From: an uncultured Opitutales bacterium
GTDB taxonomy: Bacteria; Verrucomicrobiota; Verrucomicrobiia; Opitutales; Seribacteraceae
DNA: 64,000 bases
Assembly (NCBI GenBank): GCA_943789375.1
Contig: CALSTX010000004.1
Coordinates: forward strand, 189,001 to 253,000
Reading direction: 5' to 3'
Below are positions 17,798 through 25,118 of this stretch, in pieces. Both the position numbers and the translations under genes were made by a program. How positions within the stretch are numbered: position 1 is the first letter of the stretch; every line of letters starts with the position of its first letter. The notes under the pieces are model-generated. The model did no database searches, was not told the origin of the DNA, and saw nothing but the letters and a program-made list of their open reading frames with translations.

Positions 17798-19096
17798 TTA
17801 AACTTCTATACTTCCGGAATCGGCCGCCGCAAAAACTTCTTCAATTTTATATTTTCGCAGTTTCCGACGCATCCAGTCCAAAGCGGCTGTGGTGGCCCGT
17901 CTCCGATTGGATGCCCGATCCCCTCGTAAATGAAGTTGCTTGGCCCATACCCCTAGGGGGGAAGCATAGCCTAAGTAGATGGATCCAACCGGTAATAATT
18001 GAGTTCCACCCGTTGGCCCGGCAAACCCGGTCACGCTGAGCCCATAATCAGCCCCGAATTTTTCGCAGGCACCGGTGGCCATGGCAATGGCCACTTCTTC
18101 GCTGACCGCACCGTGTTGCTTGAGCATGCTTTCGGGGACCTCGGCCACCTGGACTTTGGCATCGTTGTGGTAGCAAACTGCTCCGCCGTGAAAGACTTTT
18201 GAGATTCCAGCAATTTCTGTAAATTGAGATGATAACAGACCCCCCGTGCAGGATTCCGCAACCGCCAAGGTTTTGTTTAAGCCTCGAAGTTCCCGGAAAA
18301 TGACTTCGGCCAGGGTACGGTCCCCAAAGCATACAAAGTCTTCCCCAAGCAATTCTCTGCACTTATCGGCAAGCTTGTGAAGTTTTTCTTCAGATAATAT
18401 ATCCGAGTCAAGGGAGCTGAGGCGAAGGTCAACCATACCGGCATGAGCACAATAGCCGACAATGAGGCCATCAATATCGTTGAGTACGGGCTCGACCATC
18501 TCGGCGAGGGCAGACTCCCCCAGACCAGCGGTACGAATCTGGAGATAACAGTCAATCTCAGGGAAAATACCTTCTTTTTGAAGCCGGGGAACCACTTGAT
18601 CCTCAAACATGGGATGCATTTCCCGGGCGGGCCCTGGAAGCATCACCAGAATTTTACCATCTTTTTTGAGAAAGAGGCCGGGTGCGGTGCCGTAGGGGTT
18701 GGATAAGACCTCGGCATTCTCAAATCGGTTGCATTGTTTGAGATTGCTTTCCGGCATCTCACGGTGGAGGGATGAAAAGCGTTCCTTGATGGCCTGCTCA
18801 ATCGACGGATCATAAATAAGTTTTTCACCCAGGGCTTCAGCGATGGACTCACGGGTCAAGTCATCTGAGGTGGGGCCAAGACCGCCGGTGGTGATGATGA
18901 GATCTGACCTTTTCCAGCAATCGGAGAAAAAGAGATGGATATCATCCGGTTGGTCACGGATTACCAGGTTTGCCGCGGGCTCAATACCATGGTGGGCAAA
19001 TTGAACACCCAAGTAAGTAAGGTGGGCATTTTCACGAATTCCAAGGAGAAGTTCATCTCCCAAGGTTATGGTTTCTACTCGAATGGGGGAACTCAT
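17798..19096 (-). CDS. cinA: CinA-like nicotinamide mononucleotide deamidase / competence-damage protein
   Basis: Two-domain CinA. The N-terminal MoaB/MogA-like COG1058 domain contains TLGDELLLG and ITTGGLGPTSDDLT. The C-terminal PncC domain (NMN amidase) contains AVAESCTGGLLSSQFTEIAG, VCYHNDAKVQ and SVTGFAGPTGGT. It recycles NMN to the deamido form in pyridine-nucleotide salvage; the first domain is an ADP-ribose pyrophosphatase in studied members. The ATG at 19096 (MSSPIRVETITLGDEL) is chosen over an open-frame start at 19147 that has no motif support. It is 432 residues, normal size, and divergent from uvrC. Confidence 0.92.
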   Translation of the reverse strand: MSSPIRVETITLGDELLLGIRENAHLTYLGVQFAHHGIEPAANLVIRDQPDDIHLFFSDCWKRSDLIITTGGLGPTSDDLTRESIAEALGEKLIYDPSIEQAIKERFSSLHREMPESNLKQCNRFENAEVLSNPYGTAPGLFLKKDGKILVMLPGPAREMHPMFEDQVVPRLQKEGIFPEIDCYLQIRTAGLGESALAEMVEPVLNDIDGLIVGYCAHAGMVDLRLSSLDSDILSEEKLHKLADKCRELLGEDFVCFGDRTLAEVIFRELRGLNKTLAVAESCTGGLLSSQFTEIAGISKVFHGGAVCYHNDAKVQVAEVPESMLKQHGAVSEEVAIAMATGACEKFGADYGLSVTGFAGPTGGTQLLPVGSIYLGYASPLGVWAKQLHLRGDRASNRRRATTAALDWMRRKLRKYKIEEVFAAADSGSIEV

Positions 19097-19181
19097 GTTT
19101 GTTCTTTGTTCAGGCTTTGTTAATTTTGAGTATTGTCTATGTACCAATTTCTAAAGTAGGCAAGAGTCTAAAATATTGCCA

Positions 19182-20666
19182 ATGCAAAATCAGATAAATG
19201 AAATGCGTAAAATTGCCCGGGGTCTTCCATCGTGCCCTGGGGTGTATCTTATGAAGGATCGACTGGGGCATGTAATTTATGTGGGAAAAGCGAAAAATAT
19301 AAAAAAAAGGGTGAGTAGCTACTTTCAGGGATCCCGACGATTTATCCGGGCTCAACCCAAGATTGCGGCGATGGTAGAAATGGTCTGTGAGATAAAGATT
19401 CACCAAACACAAAACGAGACGGAAGCTCTTTTATTGGAAGGGAAATTGATCAAGGAATACAAACCCCGCTACAATACAGACTTTACCGATGATAAACAAT
19501 TTTTACAGGTTCGGGTGGACTTGCAAAATGAAATGCCCCGTTTTCGGCTTTGCCGGAATAAGAAAGAGGATGGGGCTCATTACTATGGGCCTTTTGCTCA
19601 GGCTGGTATGTTACGATCCACCCTCTCGGAGATGAGGAAAAAATTTGGTATCCTGCTTTCGGATGCAAGCCCGGTAAAAGTTGGAGACGGGCGATATAAA
19701 TTGTACGACGACGCCCGGGCTGAAATTTTTGCCGGCCACAATGAGACCACCGTCGAAGAATATGGAAAGCGGGTGGAAGAAGCATGCTCTTTTTTGGAAG
19801 GTCGTGCCAAAAGCTGGCTTTCGGAGTTGCGGGAAAGCATGCTCACTGCGGCTGCAAATATGGACTTTGAACGGGCGGCTTACTTGCGGGATATGGCGGA
19901 AGCGATGGCCAAGACAATTGGGCGAAACCGAAAGTTTACCCGCACCTGGCCCAGGGCGGAGGAAGACGAAGGGCCAGCTCTTGAAAGGATAGGTGAAGTC
20001 TTACACCTGGAGCGTGCCCCAAAAGCGATCGAGTGCTTTGATATCTCTCATGTTTCTGGAACTTTTGTGGTGGCTTCCATGGTCCGCTTTCAAAACGGGA
20101 AGCCAGATAAGCGAGCGTACCGGAGATTTAAAATCCGGGCTTTTGAGGGCAATGATGATTTTCGGGCGATGCAGGAAGTGGTGGGCCGAAGATATGGCAG
20201 GCTGCATGAGGAGGGCACCGCCTTCCCCGATCTTGTGGTGATCGACGGAGGCATTGGCCAAGTAAGGGCAGCCCTGAAAGCATTTTTACTGATCAACGCG
20301 GAACCGCCACCAATTATTGGGCTCGCAAAAAGAGAGGAAACCGTGGTTTTCCCGGATGAGCGAGGAGAATTAAAATTGGAATTCCGGGATCCGGCTCTGC
20401 GCTTGTTGCAGCGGGCACGAGATGAAGCACACCGGTTTGCCAATCAATTTAATGCGGACCTGCGAAGTAAAAAAATTAAGGAGTCTATATTGGACGATTT
20501 TCCCGGATTGGGGAAGGTTAGGAGATCCGCCTTACTTTCTCACTTTGGTTCTCTGGAAAAAATGAAAAAGGCGAGTGTGGAAGATATGCAAAAAGTTGAA
20601 GGGATTGGCGAAAAATTTGCCAAGAATCTCTATCAATTTTTACAGAGTGGAAAGATCGCACTTTAG
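19182..20666 (+). CDS. uvrC: UvrC-type excinuclease subunit, compact and without cluster cysteines
   Basis: Dual-incision nuclease of nucleotide excision repair. The N-terminal GIY-YIG domain (PGVYLMKDRLGHVIYVGKAK), UvrB-interacting UVR motif (NMDFERAAYLRDMAE), RNase H-like domain with Asp in CFDISHVSG and VVIDGGIGQ plus His in DEAHRFANQFN, and C-terminal helix-hairpin-helix pair (DDFPGLGKVRRSALL, VEGIGEKFAKNL) are all present. Two features are odd. The four cysteines normally between the GIY-YIG and UVR parts are replaced (region DASPVKVGDGRYKLYDDARA). About 100 residues usually found between the UVR motif and the second nuclease are missing, giving 494 residues instead of about 600. The ATG at 19182 is preferred to TTG 19176. 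Confidence 0.92.
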   Translation: MQNQINEMRKIARGLPSCPGVYLMKDRLGHVIYVGKAKNIKKRVSSYFQGSRRFIRAQPKIAAMVEMVCEIKIHQTQNETEALLLEGKLIKEYKPRYNTDFTDDKQFLQVRVDLQNEMPRFRLCRNKKEDGAHYYGPFAQAGMLRSTLSEMRKKFGILLSDASPVKVGDGRYKLYDDARAEIFAGHNETTVEEYGKRVEEACSFLEGRAKSWLSELRESMLTAAANMDFERAAYLRDMAEAMAKTIGRNRKFTRTWPRAEEDEGPALERIGEVLHLERAPKAIECFDISHVSGTFVVASMVRFQNGKPDKRAYRRFKIRAFEGNDDFRAMQEVVGRRYGRLHEEGTAFPDLVVIDGGIGQVRAALKAFLLINAEPPPIIGLAKREETVVFPDERGELKLEFRDPALRLLQRARDEAHRFANQFNADLRSKKIKESILDDFPGLGKVRRSALLSHFGSLEKMKKASVEDMQKVEGIGEKFAKNLYQFLQSGKIAL

Positions 20667-20678
20667 ACCCTGGGAAAG

Positions 20679-20747
20679 GGTAAAGAAGAGCCACCTAGGA
20701 TAGATGCACTCAGGGATATTCACGATCGCTTCTTTCTCCTCTTTACC
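20679..20747. repeat. Imperfect inverted repeat between uvrC and the next gene
   Basis: GGTAAAGAAGAG at 20679-20690 can pair with CTCCTCTTTACC at 20736-20747 (11 of 12 positions), closing a 45-base loop. It lies in the 98-base gap just before the gene at 20765. There is no T-tract, so it is more likely a leader structure than a terminator. Confidence 0.4.
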
Positions 20748-20764
20748 ATTAAAACCTGGGTAAA

Positions 20765-21961
20765 ATGCTGGATCCAAAAATAAAATGCCTGGACCGGCTG
20801 GCGATCGAAATACAAGCCCGTTTAGAAAAAATAAACACTCGGCCTGAGGTTTTGCAGACCCTGTTCAAATTAATAACTGGCTACCAGGAAATGTTGAAGC
20901 GTGGTCAATGGTTAGGTATTCGAATTGATCAGGGCGAGCCCAGTAGGAAACCGCTACCCAAGCCGGAAATGCGTACGATGTTACGACCCATTGGTGATAT
21001 CGTGATTTGGACAGATACCCGAGGAGATGAATTGCTCATGGTTTTTATCCGGGATGTACTCTCGGCATGGATTGCAGGATGCTCCGTTACTCTCGTGCAC
21101 ATCGATATGGAGGACACGGACGATGAGATACTTTGCCTGCTCCAAAAAGGGTGGGAAGTTGAGGGGTGGGAGAAAAATACTTTTCGGGTTGTCAGACAGG
21201 ATAAACTCAAAGCATTTAAGGGAAACACAGAATATGCGGCATGCCAGGCTTTGGTGGTTGATTTCGTAGATCGTGAAAGGATGAAGGAGACCCAGGGACT
21301 TGTAAGGCAATGGGATAAAGTAGTACCCTGTTACAAAAATAAAAGAGCTGCTAGCCTGTCCCTTTTCCTACCTTGGATACCGGAACATGAACAGAAAGAA
21401 TTGTTGAAGAAAACCATTGAATTCTTTCGCGGAAACCATCCCGAAGTTTTTCATCCTGGCGCGATGATTCTATGCCCTGTTGAGGTGGCTGGTGATTGGT
21501 TCGGAAAACTTGGTGAAAGCCTTGGCGTATGGAATGTTGAAGTCAGGAAAGCCGAAGAGCTAACGCAATGTTTTCAACAAGAAAGAAACCATTCCAAAAG
21601 CCTTTCCGGGTGCCTATGTTTGGTTCCTTATGACGAGTTGGGCGAATGTCACCAACTTATAAAGTATCTGCCTGAGACCCGGCCAATTCAAGTGTTTGGG
21701 GCCGATATAGCGGAGCAGAAAACGGAACGACTGATGGATGAAGCCGAAAGGAAAGCGAGCTTACTTTCCCTGGGTTGTTTTCCTGATTATGAAGATTTAT
21801 TTATCCTCCCAGCCCAGGCGTTGCCAAGTTGTGGAGATTTGGGACTCAATGAACAGGTTCAGGAAATGCTATGGGTCTCGAGGTTTATGCGTCCGGTGTG
21901 TTTCCAGCAAGTTCCAGATGAATACTTGCCTCAGGAGCTGATGAGATCTAAGAGAAATTAG
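20765..21961 (+). CDS. Protein of unknown function (398 aa)
   Basis: I do not recognise this cytosolic-looking protein; it has no signal peptide or membrane segment. The N-terminal 60 residues are helical and basic. A central stretch (LRPIGDIVIWTDTRGDELLM, then IRDVLSAWIAGCSVTLVH, residues about 70-120) is faintly reminiscent of the cofactor-binding part of aldehyde-dehydrogenase-fold proteins, but no catalytic Cys/Glu pair can be assigned, so this is a guess. Cysteines are numerous and scattered. It is followed six bases later by a secreted-protein gene, so the two are probably one operon. Confidence 0.75.
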   Translation: MLDPKIKCLDRLAIEIQARLEKINTRPEVLQTLFKLITGYQEMLKRGQWLGIRIDQGEPSRKPLPKPEMRTMLRPIGDIVIWTDTRGDELLMVFIRDVLSAWIAGCSVTLVHIDMEDTDDEILCLLQKGWEVEGWEKNTFRVVRQDKLKAFKGNTEYAACQALVVDFVDRERMKETQGLVRQWDKVVPCYKNKRAASLSLFLPWIPEHEQKELLKKTIEFFRGNHPEVFHPGAMILCPVEVAGDWFGKLGESLGVWNVEVRKAEELTQCFQQERNHSKSLSGCLCLVPYDELGECHQLIKYLPETRPIQVFGADIAEQKTERLMDEAERKASLLSLGCFPDYEDLFILPAQALPSCGDLGLNEQVQEMLWVSRFMRPVCFQQVPDEYLPQELMRSKRN

Positions 21962-21967
21962 TCACTC

Positions 21968-22915
21968 ATGATCCGGTATATTTTTATATTTCTCACACTT
22001 AGTACTTGCTTGGTCTATCCATCCCCAGCTGTACCGATCAAAAAGGAAGGCCAGGCGATGGGCATTTTAGCGGCGAAAGGAGAGGCTTGGATTGATCTCA
22101 GGGAGGACAGCGGGTTCCAGCATCGGTATCTTGTTCCGTGGGTAGGGGGAGCGCCCAGTAAGGGGGGCCGGTTTGATGCTACAATGCTCGATTTGATTGC
22201 GGACACAGTTGTGGGCAACCGGGTGAAAATAAAATGGAAATTCGATGGCCATCTCAGGCTGCTGGATATAGCAGTGATTGTACCCTTGGAGAAGGAGGGA
22301 GTGTTTGTGGGGAATTTGATTGAGATCGGTGATCATTGGGTAGATTTTGAAAACCCGGATGACCGGATTCCCTGGCGCTTTTATTTGCGTTGGATTGGAG
22401 GGTACCCTGAAAACGGAGGTGGATATGATGGGGGCTCCCGGGAAGAATTAATCGCCCAAAAGGAAGAACCCTTATTCCGTTTCCATTGGACTTATGATGT
22501 TCGCCCCCGTTTTGAAGGTCTATTGCGATTAGAGGATTACCAGAAGCCCCTTTTTTATCATGGGAAAGATGACCTGCGAGGGCCGGAAGATGTAACCCCT
22601 GAGGTTAATCCTTTTGATATTCAGTCATCCCCGAAGGTAAACCCCTTTGATATGCAGGGTGCACCGGCAGGGAATCTTTTTGATCAATCTGAACCCCCTT
22701 CGTCAGGGAATCCTTTTGATATACCCCAAGCACCGCAGGGTAATCCTTTTGAACAGTCTGCTCCCGTGGTCTCACCTCCGCCTGGCGGTAATCCCTTTGA
22801 CCAAGCTGCCCCTGCTTCCATTGTGAACCCCTTTGATATTGTGCCAAGCCCCAAGGCTAAACTGGATAAGCCTGCAGCTGACGCAGGCAATCCATTCGAC
22901 CTGATGGGAAAGTAG
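21968..22915 (+). CDS. Secreted protein with internal duplication and C-terminal NPFD repeats
   Basis: It starts with a signal peptide (MIRYIFIFLTLSTCLVYPSP). Two similar units of about 70 residues follow (around 30-100 and 105-190), each with a GxxWxD turn and a W-x-GG-x-P-x-x-GG core (WVGGAPSKGGRFD and WIGGYPENGGGYD). The last 110 residues are Pro/Ser/Gln-rich with about eight Asn-Pro-Phe-Asp-like units roughly every 12-15 residues (NPFDIQ, NPFDMQ, NLFDQS, NPFDIP, NPFEQS, NPFDQA, NPFDIV, NPFDLM). No known family was recognised. The tail looks disordered and multivalent. Confidence 0.8.
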   Translation: MIRYIFIFLTLSTCLVYPSPAVPIKKEGQAMGILAAKGEAWIDLREDSGFQHRYLVPWVGGAPSKGGRFDATMLDLIADTVVGNRVKIKWKFDGHLRLLDIAVIVPLEKEGVFVGNLIEIGDHWVDFENPDDRIPWRFYLRWIGGYPENGGGYDGGSREELIAQKEEPLFRFHWTYDVRPRFEGLLRLEDYQKPLFYHGKDDLRGPEDVTPEVNPFDIQSSPKVNPFDMQGAPAGNLFDQSEPPSSGNPFDIPQAPQGNPFEQSAPVVSPPPGGNPFDQAAPASIVNPFDIVPSPKAKLDKPAADAGNPFDLMGK

Positions 22916-22937
22916 CGAGGCGGAACAGGGAGGCAAA

Positions 22938-24296
22938 TCAGTAGGGGGAAGCCTTCCAATTTGCCAAGTTTGATTTTCCGCGCAGAAAAAGTTTGGATCC
23001 ATTATGCAGAAGCCAATCAGCTTCACTGGAATTCCCCTGATTCCAATCCCGGGAAATCTTCATTCTTTTGGCAAATATGCGATTTTCTAAAGTATCCGTA
23101 GTATTTTTGAGGGGGCTACTCCAAAAAATATCAATAATTTCTCCCTTCTCATTTAAGCCGACAATATCAACCGAGGCACCCTGGTTAATAAAGACCGGAA
23201 TTTTAGGATCGTCACTCAGGTCAAGCTGGACCATCCACTCTTGAGCGAAGGGAATAATTTCATCGAGGTAAGTCTCGTAAGTTGTTTTTGGGAAATTCTT
23301 GGGAAGTAAGAAGCCATCCAGGTTTCGAACCGCAAAGCTTTGAATGTGGGAAGACCAGATTGGGACAATTTCATTTCCACGGTTATCAATAGTAAATACG
23401 AGGGCTGGCTCATTATCCGGATTTCGGTAGGAAGGGATTTCAAGGATGGACTTGGTGGCTTCATCAATCGCTCGAGAAAACCCATCCCGGGTGGTTGGGT
23501 GAATAACATCCAGTCTTTTCTTGCCTGGTAACACAACAACCAGTCCGGTTGCCCGGGGGTAATAGAATTGCTGTCGATTTTGCAACTGTCCTTTGCTTTG
23601 GTTCAGGTCGCTGAAAAAGCCTTCCTCTTTTAAGAGTTCATCAAGGGAAAGTTTCTGCCCGCCAGGATGGAAATATGCACGGTATCGACCTGTAGGATAA
23701 TCATCCTGAAATGTTGCTTGCAGGCGCAGGTGATTTTTGACCTTAATTTCTTGAGAACTCACTTTTTTGGAGGAGAATAACTTACTTATTCTTTCCCATG
23801 AAAAGAAAGGTTTGCTCGATCTTACCTCACTTAATTTATCATAGAATCGGGAAATGTCGCTGATGGAGGAGGGGTAATACAAGGTGAAATTACCATCCAG
23901 TTTATCTTCTCTGAAGTTTTTGCGGTAAACTAATTCCCCTGTTTTCCCGTAGGCAATGAAGGTGCCGTCTCTTTTTCCCTGAGAGTAAATTCCGGTGAGC
24001 TCAGGAAGCCCATTATTCTGCCAGAATTCCATTTTTCCATCCTTCAGACCATTGACAAATCCTATTTCAAAACGAATTTCTCCATTCTCATGTTTTTCAG
24101 TCACATAAGCTCGCTTCCCAGCACCGAAAGGCTTTTCTTCTCCTATGGCGTAGAGAATTTCATTTCCCTTTTCATCTTTTCGGTACTCCACATCATCGGA
24201 AGAAAGCTTTTTCTCCGAGCAAGAGCAAAAAGAGAAAGCCATGATTCCAAGGAGTGAAAGCGGAAATGCTTTCGATTGTAAGACATGAGATAACAT
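22938..24296 (-). CDS. Probable lipoprotein with MORN-like repeats
   Basis: The N-terminus has a hydrophobic segment ending in a lipobox-like FSFCSCS, suggesting a lipid-anchored envelope protein. Residues about 45-150 contain several toxin/MORN-variant repeats of the type ENGEIRFEIGFVNGLKDGKM, YSQGKRDGTFIAYGKTGEL and REDKLDGNFTLYYP. The C-terminal 250 residues (VFTIDNRGNEIVPIWSSH, YLDEIIPFAQEW, VDIVGLNEKGEI) have no family I can name. Length is 452 residues. It converges with the NPFD-repeat gene and is followed downstream by a 49-base gap from the pseudo-protease transcription unit. Confidence 0.75.
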   Translation of the reverse strand: MLSHVLQSKAFPLSLLGIMAFSFCSCSEKKLSSDDVEYRKDEKGNEILYAIGEEKPFGAGKRAYVTEKHENGEIRFEIGFVNGLKDGKMEFWQNNGLPELTGIYSQGKRDGTFIAYGKTGELVYRKNFREDKLDGNFTLYYPSSISDISRFYDKLSEVRSSKPFFSWERISKLFSSKKVSSQEIKVKNHLRLQATFQDDYPTGRYRAYFHPGGQKLSLDELLKEEGFFSDLNQSKGQLQNRQQFYYPRATGLVVVLPGKKRLDVIHPTTRDGFSRAIDEATKSILEIPSYRNPDNEPALVFTIDNRGNEIVPIWSSHIQSFAVRNLDGFLLPKNFPKTTYETYLDEIIPFAQEWMVQLDLSDDPKIPVFINQGASVDIVGLNEKGEIIDIFWSSPLKNTTDTLENRIFAKRMKISRDWNQGNSSEADWLLHNGSKLFLRGKSNLANWKASPY

Positions 24297-24345
24297 ACGA
24301 AGGCCTTATACTAGGATAATCTGCTCGAAATCCGCAATGGAAAAC

Positions 24346-25110
24346 TTATTGGTTCCGGGAGCGCACCTGATCCGCAATTTCCATTATATCTTCAACTGGC
24401 AGGGTAACGATTGCAGAAGGCCGGCCCATCTCCATTTTGTAGACCACAATGCCCAGCCATTTTCCCCGGCTGTTAAAAACCGGGGTGCCAGGCTCGGTAT
24501 TTTCAATGACAAAGTAGGGCCTGGGTTTTTGGATGACTGCATTTACCCAGCCCCTTCGGAGGGTGGATTGGCGGTATAAATTACGCCCAAGCTTGGCGAT
24601 TGAAACAACCTCATCCAGGACGGTGGGAGTGGGAGCTTTTTTGGTTAAACCGGGAACTGTAGAAAATGGGCTGCTTTTACCATCTTCCTCAGGATTGGAA
24701 ATGGGTAAGAGGTAGGCAAGGTCAAGGTCCACATCTTTGAGCAAAAGTCGGGCGGGAATTTCGGTCCCATCCTGCATTAAGATAAGGACTTCAGTGTAGT
24801 GAACCTGCACCGAAGCACCGGGAGAGCGAAGGCGTGACAGAATGCTGGATGTGGGGTCGACTTTGGTGAGGGAAAGAACCGTCAGTCCATCTTCTGCAAT
24901 GATGGTGCCTAACGCTTCCAGTTTCTGTTCCTGGGGAGGAAGACTTCTCCCGCCTGCACTCACCTCCACCCGAACCGTAGCTGATACCCAGGTTACGCAA
25001 TTTGCATGATCCTTGAGCAGGGCTCTCCATTGAGTTTCCGCTTGGGTGGAAGCATGGATGGAAAGGGAAGCAAACAGAAGGCCAGCGAAGAGAAAAATAT
25101 ATGATTTCAT
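24346..25110 (-). CDS. Inactive trypsin-fold (HtrA-like) secreted protein
   Basis: A signal peptide (MKSYIFLFAGLLFASLSIHA) precedes one trypsin-like domain resembling the protease next door, but without the triad. The His loop reads GTIIAEDGLTVLSLTKV where active enzymes have a TNHHV-type motif. The Asp loop LDLAYLL is kept. The Ser loop reads TEPGTPVFNSRGKWLGIV where the GNSGGP motif is lost. There is no PDZ domain. The ATG at 25110 with GGGGTGA nine bases upstream is preferred to the GTG at 25122, which overlaps the htrA stop. It is 254 residues and directly downstream of htrA in the same operon, suggesting a regulatory, scaffold or substrate-binding partner. Confidence 0.8.
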   Translation of the reverse strand: MKSYIFLFAGLLFASLSIHASTQAETQWRALLKDHANCVTWVSATVRVEVSAGGRSLPPQEQKLEALGTIIAEDGLTVLSLTKVDPTSSILSRLRSPGASVQVHYTEVLILMQDGTEIPARLLLKDVDLDLAYLLPISNPEEDGKSSPFSTVPGLTKKAPTPTVLDEVVSIAKLGRNLYRQSTLRRGWVNAVIQKPRPYFVIENTEPGTPVFNSRGKWLGIVVYKMEMGRPSAIVTLPVEDIMEIADQVRSRNQ

Positions 25111-25118
25111 TATAACAT

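Noticed and set aside
22600-22912. CRISPR-like or tandem DNA repeat
   Set aside because: The periodicity comes from NPFD-type protein repeats; the DNA units differ in length and sequence and lie inside an open reading frame.
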